From a bacterium D16-50 (GTDB taxonomy: Bacteria > Bacillota > Clostridia > Lachnospirales > Lachnospiraceae): a stretch of DNA of 64,000 nt. The stretch spans positions 1 through 64,000 of the forward strand of contig RAZA01000001.1 of NCBI GenBank assembly GCA_003612485.1, read 5' to 3'. The notes beneath the pieces were generated by a model. It had not been told where the DNA came from and did not search any database. It saw only the letters and a list, made by a program, of their open reading frames with translations. Shown here one piece after another: positions 56,178 through 64,000 of the stretch. Positions within the stretch are counted from its first letter, which is position 1, and each line of letters opens with the position of its first letter. The position numbers were made by a program, and so were the translations under genes.

Positions 56178-57875
56178 TCAGAAATGATTCCAGTCGTCCT
56201 CATCCTCCAGCACCCTGCTCAGCGCGTCTCTGGCATCCATGATCTCGTCATGATCATCACCCCGAAGCGCGGCCTCAAAGGCTGTTATGTAATGATCCAG
56301 CTTCTTTCGCCTATCTCCAAGGGCCTCCTCGTACATCCGCTCCGCACGGGTCAGCACCAGTCTGTTCTCCTCATAGTCCCGGGGCTGGATCTTTAGATAG
56401 GCCAGCTCCTCCATGCGCTTTTTGACCTCTTCCTCCGTCATCTGATTGTCCTGCCCCTTGATGATCAGCTTTTGCTGCTCTCCGGTGGAAACCACCGTCA
56501 CCTCCACCTCCAGAAGAGAATTGATGTCATAGGTGTAGGTCACATCCACGGCCTCCTGCCCCTTAGGCCCTTTTGGAATCTCGATCTCCAGCTCGCCCAG
56601 AAACAGATTGTTTCTGGCGAATCTGCTCTCTCCCTGCAGCACCCTGACCCGCACCTTGGACTGGTTATCCCTTGCAGTGTAGAGCCGCTCCGTATGGCTG
56701 GCAGGAATGACGGTGTTTCGTTCGATAATAGGGCAAAACCTGCCGTCCTCATACTTGCCCTCATCATACTCCACCACCACCTCCGTACCCAGCGTGAAGG
56801 AACAGACATCCGTGAGAATGACCTCCTTCACCTCCTCCCGGCGCTCCTTCATGGCCGCCTGCACCGCAGCCCCCAGCGCCACGGTCTCGTCGGGATTCAT
56901 TCTGGTGTCCGGGAACTTCCTGAAAAGCCGTATCAGAAAGTCTCTGACGATGTTCAGTCTGGTTGCCCCGCCGATCAGCAGCACCTCGTCGATATCCGAA
57001 AGCTTCAGCCCCGCGTCGGCCAGACTCTTCTTCACCGGCTCCCTGATCTTCATGAGAAGCTCCTCGCAGGCCTCCTCATACTCCTTATAGGTGATCTGCT
57101 GCTCCAGCTGCTCTTCCTTATACAAAAACCCAAAGGTCACTTTGTCCGTGTCGTTGATGGCGCATTTTGCCTTCTCCGCCTCTCTGTAAAGACGCACCTG
57201 CTCCTTTTCCGACAGATTCTGCAGCGAAAGCTTGGCCTTCTGGAGGAATACCTTGGCCATCACCTCCGTAAAGTCCTCGCCTCCCAGATAATTGTCCCCG
57301 GCAACGGCCCGTACCTCCAGAATATTGTGGTACAGCTCCAGTATGGACACGTCGAAGGTGCCTCCCCCAAGATCGAACACCAGAAAACGGGTATCTCTGG
57401 TCTTGTCATATAAACCGTAGGCAACGGCGGCGGCAGTGGGTTCGGAAATCATGCGCTCCACCTTCAAGCCCGCCAGCTCCCCGGCCCGCTTGGTGGCTTT
57501 GCGCCGCTTATCATCAAAGTAGGCGGGCACGCTGATCACAGCCTCCGTGACCTCCTGCCCCAGAAAGCTCTCCGCATCCTCCTTCAGGGAACGCAGCACC
57601 AGACTGGACAGCTCCTCCGGCTTGAAATGCCTGCCGCTCAATATGTAGTCACGCTCCGTACCCATGCTGCGCTTAAAGGTCTGGGCCACGCTGTCCGGAT
57701 ACAAGCTCATGCGCTCCTTTGCGGTCTCCCCCACATACACATTGCCCTCCCCGTCCACGCTGACCACGGAGGGGGTGAGATTCTTTCCCAGCCTATTGGG
57801 GATGATCTTCGCTCCCTCCTCGGTAAAATATGCAATCAAACTGTTGGTGGTCCCCAAATCGATTCCTACTATCAT
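56178..57875 (-). CDS. Hsp70-family chaperone (HscC/DnaK-like, short)
   Basis: A 565-residue ATPase chaperone. The nucleotide-binding domain has IDLGTTNS (5-12), FDLGGGTFDVS (167-177) and LLIGGATRLNIV; the linker and beta substrate-binding domain follow (FTLGTEV..., NNLFLGELEIEIPKGPKG), but the helical lid is shortened and acidic. Overall it resembles HscC-type Hsp70s rather than housekeeping DnaK, and no grpE, dnaJ or hrcA lies nearby and no CIRCE operator was seen. AAGGA precedes the ATG. Its expected partner is the J-like/TPR protein encoded upstream. Confidence 0.9.
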   Translation of the reverse strand: MIVGIDLGTTNSLIAYFTEEGAKIIPNRLGKNLTPSVVSVDGEGNVYVGETAKERMSLYPDSVAQTFKRSMGTERDYILSGRHFKPEELSSLVLRSLKEDAESFLGQEVTEAVISVPAYFDDKRRKATKRAGELAGLKVERMISEPTAAAVAYGLYDKTRDTRFLVFDLGGGTFDVSILELYHNILEVRAVAGDNYLGGEDFTEVMAKVFLQKAKLSLQNLSEKEQVRLYREAEKAKCAINDTDKVTFGFLYKEEQLEQQITYKEYEEACEELLMKIREPVKKSLADAGLKLSDIDEVLLIGGATRLNIVRDFLIRLFRKFPDTRMNPDETVALGAAVQAAMKERREEVKEVILTDVCSFTLGTEVVVEYDEGKYEDGRFCPIIERNTVIPASHTERLYTARDNQSKVRVRVLQGESRFARNNLFLGELEIEIPKGPKGQEAVDVTYTYDINSLLEVEVTVVSTGEQQKLIIKGQDNQMTEEEVKKRMEELAYLKIQPRDYEENRLVLTRAERMYEEALGDRRKKLDHYITAFEAALRGDDHDEIMDARDALSRVLEDEDDWNHF

Positions 57876-57911
57876 ATCGTCCTTCCACTTTCAATGTTTT
57901 ATCATGCTTCC

Positions 57912-58000
57912 CTGCATGCACATCTCTTCCTGCATGCACATCTCTTCCTGCATGCACATTTCTTCCTGCATGCACATTTCCTGCTGCATGCACATCCCAG
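57912..58000. repeat. 18-base tandem repeat with TGCATGCA cores upstream of the hsp70 gene
   Basis: Five units of CTGCATGCACATCTCTTC type start at 57912, 57930, 57948, 57966 and 57984, exactly 18 bases apart. Each holds the 8-base palindrome TGCATGCA. The array occupies most of the space between the hsp70 ribosome site and a candidate promoter, i.e. its untranslated leader. Confidence 0.88.
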
Positions 58001-58027
58001 TATAGCATAATTCGCCGCCACATTCAC
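57999..58027 (-). promoter_or_regulatory. Promoter candidate of the hsp70 gene
   Basis: Minus strand TATACT (57999-58004) with GTGAAT 17 bases upstream (58022-58027). The -10 is good, the -35 weak. Transcripts would begin at the edge of the 18-base repeat array. Confidence 0.45.
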
Positions 58028-58111
58028 TCCATTTTTGCATTTGGCAAAAATTTATATATGCAGCCACAGCCGTAAAACGGCGTCAAGAAAAGGCCAAAAC
58101 GCTAAAAACCC

Positions 58112-61100
58112 TCACAGCGAATCCCTGAAGGCAATGTGTTTCACCGCCAGCATGTATTCGTCCCACGGCTGTATCTCCAGATTCCGGCGAAGTCTCTCTG
58201 CGGCCTCCTTCTTCCGCCCCGTCCGAAGCAGCAGCAAAAGCCTTGCGCCCTCCAGCTCTTTGCAAAGAGGGCAGACACAGGAATGGCAGATCTCGCTCCT
58301 ATCCCCTCTCTCCAAAAGCTCCTGCAGACTTTCTGCAGACTCCTTATAATAGCCTGCCATGAACTCCATCTGCACATAAGCCTTCTCCCGGTTATAGTAC
58401 CTGTTCCCGCCCGACGCCCTATCTTTCTTCAGCCAGTCCCCCAGCATTTCGCTGTACTTCCTGCCCCTTCTCTCATCATCGCATAGGATGCAGGCAAACA
58501 CTGCATCACTCATCTTTCCCTCCATGGTACTTTCCGAAAAGCCGCTGCGCATCATTCTTCCGAAGGCCCATATGGCCGTGCCCCTCTCTCCGTGCAGAAG
58601 CTCCATCCAGCCAAGGGATTGATAATAGGCAAGATAGGACACCTCTTGAACCTTGGGTCTGGCATCCCCATTCCCTGCCCCAAAAGGGGAGACTGCCTGA
58701 AGCCGTCTCTTCCTCAGTGCTTTCCTCCACATGCCAAACGTTCGGCGGGCTTTCTCCTCCTGTCCGGTGATGCTGTACAGCTCCGCCAGCTTTTCATAGC
58801 GCGTAAATTCGTCCTTTTCATAAAAGCGCCCATAGATCTGTGCTGCCTCCACAGCCTTGCCGGCCCTCATATGATACTCCGCCAGATTGTCTCCGAACCA
58901 ATTGCTCCTATTGTTCTCCGTGGCATGTTCATACTGCACAAAGGCTTCCAGCGCCTTCTCATAATCTCCCAAAAGAGAATAGATTCTCCCCATATCCCCA
59001 TAGATGATGGGTGACATGTCCTTATCCATGTAAAGAATGGCCTTTTTGATGTAAAACAGTGCCTTCTCATATTCCCCCTGATATTTATGGACGAAGCTCA
59101 GACCGTTCAGTGCGTAGGGATTGGAGGGATTCATATAGAGCGCCTTCTCAAAGTCCTCTTTGGCCTCCTGATAATGATGGGCGGCCCTATGGAAAATAGC
59201 CCTCTCCACCAGCATGAAATCGTCCGGATAATGGTAGAGATATTCCGTCAGAATCGGCAGCCCTTTCTCATAGAACCCCTTTTCCCCCTCCTCTGTAAAC
59301 TTCAGGAAATTGCTCCGAAACTCCTTGAGCTTGCTGTTGAGCACGCTGACTTCCATGGTCTTGTGGGTCATCTGGAATTCATATGCATCCAAAAGAACGC
59401 TTGCAGCCCCGCTCTTCTTCGCATCCTCCAGTACCTTCTCAAGCTCCTCCCGATAGTCCAGATCCAGATATACCTTGGCCAGATATTCATAGGACTTCAC
59501 AAATGTAGGGAAATAACGGATGCAATGCCCTGCCGTCCGTATCACGCCTGCCGCGTTCAGCTGGCGTCTATGCACCTCCAGAGCGGAAGCGTATGCCGCA
59601 AAGACCTGATATTCCTCCACTAGCATGTCGGCTGTCTCAAGACTTTTCTCATACTCCTCCATCTCCGTGCACAGCTGGGCGATCTCCAGCAGGACACCTA
59701 CATCCTTGATCTCCCCGGAAAGTATGCTCTCCCCCTCCTGAACCGCCAGCGCGAAATTTTCATGGTCTCTGTAACCCAGATTGTGATAGCACTGCATTCT
59801 GATCAGATGCGCCTGCCGCAGCCTGTCCTTGTCCTTCTCCTCCTCGTTTTGGTCCGCTCCGGCCTCCCTCTCCAGCTTCCTATGCAGGGCCTCCTCCCAG
59901 GAACGGGTCATGGCGATGGAATTCTCATACTCCGCCTGCTCCACATAAAGCTTGGCCAGCAGTCCGTTGTATTCCGCCTCCCTCTCCGGCGGCAGCTGGC
60001 CCTCCAGCCGTCCGGCCAGCCGGATTCCTCTCGAAATCCTGCCGTCCTGCAGGTAGCACCAGCACAGCTCCAACGCAGGCTCCCATGCCCCGTCCTTTTG
60101 ATACGCTGCCTCCAGCTCCTTCTCGATCTCCTTATTGATCTTGCCCAGCAGCTCCATAAAGCCATCATCGCTGCCGGATGCCAGTACCTTTTCGGCACAT
60201 TTTTTGGCCTCTCGGTACTGCCCCTTCTCATAATACCACTCCGTCAGACGGACATTTGCCATATAATGAGTGTCCAGCTCCGCTTTCAGCCCGCGATAGA
60301 TCTCGGCAGCCGGATCCCTATCCCCCTTACCCCAGAATATCTCCGCCGCATTGTAAGAGATCATGGCGTCCTGAGGATATCTGTCCATCAGCTCCCCCAG
60401 CAAGGCATAGGCATCCTCCGTCCGCCCCTGATTCGCGTAGAAGCTGGCCCTGCAGATCTCCATGGCAGGATGCCGTATGTCCAGCCCGTCCGCCTCCTTC
60501 AGGCATCGCTCCGCCTCCTCATAGTTCTTCTCCTGCAGCGCGCTCCAGCACCGGTCATAATACTGGAGGAAGAGATCGTAATCTGCATCCGCCGCCCCCT
60601 TAAACTGAGCGAATTCCACATCCTCTCCCCGCTGGCATTTACCCACGATATAATAGATAAAATGAGCCGGAAACTTCTCCCGCAGCGCCTTGGCGCCCTT
60701 GACTATGGAGAGTTTCCCGTCCAGCAGCTTCCAGACCTCCGTGGGCAGCCGGAAATGTTCCATCAGAAAGCCCAACAGCTTAAGCCTGCAGTTCTCCTCC
60801 TCTTCCAGAGACAAAAAGACATCGTCTCCGAAAAGCTCTTTCCAAAGGTTCACGTCCTGTCTGGCATAGATATCGGCATAGATCCGGGCCGCCCTCTCTA
60901 CCCATAGACCCGATGGCGTAGTGTCCCGCGGAGCCTCTTCCTGTACATCCTCCGGCTCCCTTGCATACCTGCAGGCCTCCTCGTATGCCCCCCGGAGCCG
61001 CTTGAAACTCTCAGGGTCATCCTCCGGATTAGTTGTAGCCAGTTTTTCCCTATAAGCGTTTTTAATGGCCTTCTCTTCTTTCGTGGCCTCGATTCCCAAC

Positions 61101-61126
61101 ACCAAAAAAGCCTCAGTTCGATTCAT
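58112..61126 (-). CDS. J-like/TPR protein lacking the HPD motif
   Basis: A 1004-residue soluble protein. Residues 1-55 look like a J domain (FLVLGIEATKEEKAIKNAYR ... SFKRLRGAYEEA), but the HPD loop that stimulates Hsp70 ATPase is replaced by ATTNPEDDPE. The rest is helical repeats of the TPR type, e.g. EKALYMNPSNPYALNGLSF and AEYHMRAGKAVEAAQIYG, a scaffold for protein binding. Near residue 955 is a CHSCVCPLC cluster that could bind zinc. AGGGGG precedes the ATG. It lies directly upstream of the Hsp70 gene, so the pair probably works together; the client is unknown. Confidence 0.85.
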   Translation of the reverse strand: MNRTEAFLVLGIEATKEEKAIKNAYREKLATTNPEDDPESFKRLRGAYEEACRYAREPEDVQEEAPRDTTPSGLWVERAARIYADIYARQDVNLWKELFGDDVFLSLEEEENCRLKLLGFLMEHFRLPTEVWKLLDGKLSIVKGAKALREKFPAHFIYYIVGKCQRGEDVEFAQFKGAADADYDLFLQYYDRCWSALQEKNYEEAERCLKEADGLDIRHPAMEICRASFYANQGRTEDAYALLGELMDRYPQDAMISYNAAEIFWGKGDRDPAAEIYRGLKAELDTHYMANVRLTEWYYEKGQYREAKKCAEKVLASGSDDGFMELLGKINKEIEKELEAAYQKDGAWEPALELCWCYLQDGRISRGIRLAGRLEGQLPPEREAEYNGLLAKLYVEQAEYENSIAMTRSWEEALHRKLEREAGADQNEEEKDKDRLRQAHLIRMQCYHNLGYRDHENFALAVQEGESILSGEIKDVGVLLEIAQLCTEMEEYEKSLETADMLVEEYQVFAAYASALEVHRRQLNAAGVIRTAGHCIRYFPTFVKSYEYLAKVYLDLDYREELEKVLEDAKKSGAASVLLDAYEFQMTHKTMEVSVLNSKLKEFRSNFLKFTEEGEKGFYEKGLPILTEYLYHYPDDFMLVERAIFHRAAHHYQEAKEDFEKALYMNPSNPYALNGLSFVHKYQGEYEKALFYIKKAILYMDKDMSPIIYGDMGRIYSLLGDYEKALEAFVQYEHATENNRSNWFGDNLAEYHMRAGKAVEAAQIYGRFYEKDEFTRYEKLAELYSITGQEEKARRTFGMWRKALRKRRLQAVSPFGAGNGDARPKVQEVSYLAYYQSLGWMELLHGERGTAIWAFGRMMRSGFSESTMEGKMSDAVFACILCDDERRGRKYSEMLGDWLKKDRASGGNRYYNREKAYVQMEFMAGYYKESAESLQELLERGDRSEICHSCVCPLCKELEGARLLLLLRTGRKKEAAERLRRNLEIQPWDEYMLAVKHIAFRDSL

Positions 61127-61185
61127 GCCCTACACCCCCTGCTTGACAAACATCATCCACATCCTCCGTCAACGAAAAACACAAG

Positions 61186-61217
61186 CATAAAAAGGGCAGA
61201 AGCTGCCTCCTGCCCTT
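61186..61217 (-). terminator. Terminator of the glycyl-tRNA synthetase gene
   Basis: Minus strand AAGGGCAG, ten-base loop, CTGCCCTT (61192-61217), followed by TTTATG. Confidence 0.8.
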
Positions 61218-61234
61218 CAGAACCCAAATATTGC

Positions 61235-62623
61235 CTAGAACAAAAACTTATCCGCAAAATAAGCATCCAAATTGGCTATCGCAACCCTCTCCTGCTCCAT
61301 AGAGTCCCTGAAGCGAACCGTCACGCAGCCGTCCGTCTCCGAGTCGAAATCATAGGTGACGCAGAAGGGCGTACCGATCTCGTCCTGACGGCGGTATCTC
61401 TTCCCGATGTTTCCTCTGTCGTCATACTCACAGTTATACTTTTTGGAAAGATCCTGATAGATCTTCTCGGCCCCCTCTGCCAGCTTCTTGGAGAGCGGAA
61501 GCACGCCGATCTTCACAGGAGCAAGAGCAGGATGGAAGCGGAGCACCGTGCGCATGTCGCCGCCCTCTAGCTCTTCCTCATCGTAAGCGGCACAGAGGAA
61601 TGCCAGTACCACTCTGTCCGCGCCCAGAGAAGGCTCCACCACATAGGGTATGTACTTCTCCCTTTTCTCGTCGTCAAAATACGTCATGTCCTCACCGGAG
61701 GTATTTGCATGCTGGGTCAGGTCGTAATCCGTTCTGTCAGCAATGCCCCAGAGCTCGCCCCAGCCGAAGGGGAAAAGGAATTCTATGTCCGTGGTTCCTT
61801 TGCTGTAGAAGCACAGCTCCTCCGGACTGTGATCCCGAAGCCGCATCTCCTCCTCCTTGATTCCAAGGGAAATAAGCCAGTCACGGCAGAATCCCCGCCA
61901 ATACTGGAACCACTCCAGATCCGTGCCCGGCTCGCAGAAGAACTCCAGCTCCATCTGTTCAAATTCCCGGGTGCGGAAGGTGAAATTGCCCGGCGTGATC
62001 TCGTTGCGGAAAGCCTTGCCGATCTGTCCGATGCCGAAAGGAATCTTCTTTCTGGAAGTCCTCAGAACGTTCTTGAAGTTCACAAAGATACCCTGTGCCG
62101 TCTCCGGACGCAGATACACCACGCTCTTCGCATCTTCAGTGACCCCCTGAAAGGTCTTGAACATCAGGTTGAACTGCCTGATGTCTGTAAAGTTATGCTT
62201 GCCGCAGCTAGGGCAGGGAATATTATGCTCTTCCACAAACTCCTTCATCTGCTCCTGACTCCAGGAATCCACGCTCTCCGTCAAAGCAATATCCTTCTCC
62301 CCGCAGAAATCCTCGATCAGCTTGTCGGCCCGGAAACGCTCATGGCATTCCCTGCAGTCCATGAGAGGATCGGAAAATCCCCCCAGATGTCCGCTGGCGA
62401 CCCAGGTCTGGGGATTCATCAATATGGCACAGTCCACGCCTACATTGTAGGGGCTCTCCTGCACGAATTTCTGCCACCATGCCTTTTTCACATTGTTCTT
62501 CAGCTCCACACCAAGGTTGCCGTAATCCCAGGTGTTGGCCAGTCCGCCATAAATCTCTGAACCGGGGTAAACGAAGCCTCTGGCCTTTGCCAGCGCCACG
62601 ATTTTGTCCATTGTCTTTTCCAT
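61235..62623 (-). CDS. glyS: Glycine-tRNA ligase, single-chain type
   Basis: Charges tRNA-Gly. The 462-residue class II synthetase is of the alpha-2 type: [26 protein letters not shown] at the start, a Cys-rich patch ([21 protein letters not shown]) that may bind zinc, motif 2 [25 protein letters not shown] spread over two strands, and motif 3 [13 protein letters not shown]. The ATG at 62623 follows AGGATAAAG. No T-box leader was seen in the 74 bases upstream. It lies in the recO-lipoprotein-glyS order and ends with a terminator. Confidence 0.97.
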   Translation of the reverse strand: MEKTMDKIVALAKARGFVYPGSEIYGGLANTWDYGNLGVELKNNVKKAWWQKFVQESPYNVGVDCAILMNPQTWVASGHLGGFSDPLMDCRECHERFRADKLIEDFCGEKDIALTESVDSWSQEQMKEFVEEHNIPCPSCGKHNFTDIRQFNLMFKTFQGVTEDAKSVVYLRPETAQGIFVNFKNVLRTSRKKIPFGIGQIGKAFRNEITPGNFTFRTREFEQMELEFFCEPGTDLEWFQYWRGFCRDWLISLGIKEEEMRLRDHSPEELCFYSKGTTDIEFLFPFGWGELWGIADRTDYDLTQHANTSGEDMTYFDDEKREKYIPYVVEPSLGADRVVLAFLCAAYDEEELEGGDMRTVLRFHPALAPVKIGVLPLSKKLAEGAEKIYQDLSKKYNCEYDDRGNIGKRYRRQDEIGTPFCVTYDFDSETDGCVTVRFRDSMEQERVAIANLDAYFADKFLF

Positions 62624-62697
62624 TTTGGTCTTTATCCTGCCTTTCTCATTTTCTCATTTCTTGATATGACGCCCACGGGGGCCAAAAGCTATCCTGC

Positions 62698-63303
62698 CTA
62701 CTTCAGCAGAATATACACCGGCCCCTCCACCATGGAGGGATTGATGCTTCCGTCCTGATTCTCCACGGCGTCGTTGCTGATATGCGTGACAGCCCGGGGA
62801 CAGTAGATGTTCGCCTTCATGTCCGTAATGATCAAATATTTGTCTTTCGCCTGCTGCAGCTGGGTTTCCGTAAAGAGAGCACCGTCGCTGACACCGCGCA
62901 GAATCACATCCATGCTGAAGCCCTTCTCCATCGCCTCTCCCACGGTTCCGAAGAAAAGCTGACCTTCCAGAAACTCCTCACAGCTTGCGCAGCTGTCGAA
63001 CCCATAGGATACCATCACTCTGACGTCCGAAACAGCCTCCACCTTCTTGACCTGCACTGCAGAATCTTTCTGCTTTGCGGCATTGAACCGGCCGGCCTCT
63101 TCCAAAGCCATGTCCGACAGCTCCGAGACGCTGTAATAGTTCTTGTCAAAGTCCCCCAGCAGCCAGACCTCCACAGTCCCCTCTTTGGCAACTGCCACCG
63201 TAGGAGCCTGAATCACATCCGGCACCTTGGCCTCGCCGCAGCCTGCAAGAAATACGGCGCACAGACATAAATGCACCATAATCCATACTACTTTTTTCAT
63301 CAT
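62698..63303 (-). CDS. Predicted lipoprotein of unknown function
   Basis: About 201 residues: MMKKVVWIMVHLCLCAVFLAGCG gives a signal peptide with lipobox LAGC, then a compact domain with a CASC pair and a hydrophobic C-terminus (GPVYILLK). I do not recognise the family. The ATG at 63303 has GGGGG four bases upstream and is preferred to 63324. It lies between recO and the glycyl-tRNA synthetase gene on the same strand, 74 bases before the latter, and may be co-transcribed with both. Confidence 0.65.
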   Translation of the reverse strand: MMKKVVWIMVHLCLCAVFLAGCGEAKVPDVIQAPTVAVAKEGTVEVWLLGDFDKNYYSVSELSDMALEEAGRFNAAKQKDSAVQVKKVEAVSDVRVMVSYGFDSCASCEEFLEGQLFFGTVGEAMEKGFSMDVILRGVSDGALFTETQLQQAKDKYLIITDMKANIYCPRAVTHISNDAVENQDGSINPSMVEGPVYILLK

Positions 63304-63546
63304 CACACCCCCTGCCCGCTTCATAGGAGGATACTCACATATCCTCTTGGAATTCCGCCCCGCTTTCCCGGTTCAAAACTCCCCTGCACAATTCTATGCC
63401 GCGGAAACGGGCCTCCTTCAAAATTGCGCTCCCGCGTCCGTCCTTCGGATGCAGGTCTATGCCATCAAGGCGGTTCCCGATTCGCCGGTTTCCTTCCGGC
63501 TCCTCCAAAACCGCCACCATCATCATATCAGATATCTGTCGTTTTT

Positions 63547-64000
63547 TCAACACAGAGTTTGCAGAACTTCCAGACTTTTGAATCTGCAGCCCACGAAAAG
63601 CTTCATGTACCCGGCCGCAACCCTCTCTAGCTGCGCCAGAACCTGATCCGTCACCGTAAATGTATAAAGCTTCTCCACCGGACTCTCCGCTATGTACCGC
63701 AGCGCATAGACCGTGGACTCTTCCAGCGTCTCGTCCTCCGGCGGTCCCGGAAACTCGCCGTTCACCGCTATGGCCTTGCATTCAAAGACACAGCGCACAA
63801 GAGCGTTGGGCAGCGCCGGGACGCATAGAGCCTTCAGGGACTGATACAGCAGCTTCATCATCTCCCGTTCATCATTGTTCTCCCTTGTATAGTAATCCGC
63901 CACCTCCGCAAAATACATGCCATAGCAGGCACCTACATAGTCCGTTCTGAGCGTCTCGAAATAGTTCTGAATCTCTGCCTCGGAAATGGTATATGAGGAC
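63547..64000 (-). CDS. recO: DNA repair protein RecO, 3' part
   Basis: The window ends inside this gene; 150 codons of the C-terminal part are present, open to the edge. The helical region reads TISEAEIQNYFETLRTDYVGACYGMYFAEVADYYT, followed by LLYQSLKAL and the RCVFECKAIAVNGEFP strand-turn typical of RecO; the zinc-finger cysteines of many relatives are absent (GPPEDETLEE stands there). RecO loads RecA on SSB-coated DNA together with RecR. The 240 bases after its stop hold no convincing gene. Assignment rests on the C-terminal half only. Confidence 0.85.
   Translation of the reverse strand, partial: SSYTISEAEIQNYFETLRTDYVGACYGMYFAEVADYYTRENNDEREMMKLLYQSLKALCVPALPNALVRCVFECKAIAVNGEFPGPPEDETLEESTVYALRYIAESPVEKLYTFTVTDQVLAQLERVAAGYMKLFVGCRFKSLEVLQTLC

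Noticed and set aside
57793..58023. Frame with VHAGRD repeats overlapping the hsp70 start
   Set aside because: The repeat peptide is a by-product of the 18-base DNA repeats; there is no ribosome site and the frame runs antisense-free but out of phase into the hsp70 gene.
57876..58111. CIRCE or other heat-shock operator before the hsp70 gene
   Set aside because: No TTAGCACTC-N9-GAGTGCTAA type inverted repeat is present; only the 18-base repeats and a weak promoter are seen.
62624..62697. T-box leader for the glycyl-tRNA synthetase gene
   Set aside because: The 74-base gap is too short, and neither the conserved T-box sequence nor an antiterminator fold is seen.
63335..63781. 148-codon frame on the minus strand overlapping the end of recO
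   Set aside because: Out of phase with recO over half of its length. The non-overlapping tail could encode about 60 residues from an ATG near 63529, but no ribosome site is present.

Overview
The window looks like chromosomal DNA of a Lachnospiraceae-type Clostridium. The evidence is a SCIFF ribosomal-type peptide precursor with its radical SAM maturase (a clostridial hallmark), a tmRNA-smpB-rnr-secG cluster, a gap-pgk-tpiA glycolytic cluster, a single-chain glycyl-tRNA synthetase next to recO, strong AGGAGG ribosome sites and moderate GC. Most genes lie on the minus strand. No tRNA or rRNA gene is inside the window, but two stacked stable-RNA-type promoters read off its left edge.

Layout. 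1-5.5 kb: outward promoters, a lipoprotein, hflX, an OmpR-type two-component system and a small membrane protein. 5.5-9.9 kb: a coiled-coil repeat protein, tmRNA (ssrA), smpB, a palindromic repeat array, rnr and secG. 10-11.8 kb: scfB and scfA. 12-30 kb: two complete, diverged copies of a six-gene oligopeptide ABC transporter operon facing each other (substrate-binding lipoprotein, two permeases, two ATPases, a DUF3899-like membrane protein). They share a bidirectional terminator in the middle and a promoter/operator module at the outer ends. 30.4-32 kb: a solitary tyrosine recombinase between 15-base direct repeats. 32-36.5 kb: eno, a ferredoxin-like aldo/keto reductase and gpmI, with a 19-base tandem repeat array. 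36.7-38.8 kb: a chemoreceptor. 38.8-42.8 kb: a heterodimeric ABC exporter. 43-45.4 kb: an AT-richer graveyard of mobile-element genes (chromate-transporter fragment, TnpW-like protein, Rpn-type nuclease with a nonsense codon, 5'-truncated MobA/L relaxase). 45.5-50.4 kb: a MATE transporter, then tpiA, pgk and gap. 50.7-56.1 kb: a two-gene ABC exporter with a GHKL kinase and LytTR regulator. 56.2-61.1 kb: an Hsp70 of the short type and a 1004-residue J-like/TPR protein without the HPD motif. 61.2-64 kb: glycyl-tRNA synthetase, a lipoprotein and the 3' part of recO.

The least described parts are the enlarged twin peptide transporters, in which every core subunit except the first permease carries an insertion or is oversized, and the Hsp70 plus HPD-less J/TPR pair placed directly upstream of a LytTR-controlled exporter. 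Functions are assigned from recognised motifs read by eye; no database search was possible.
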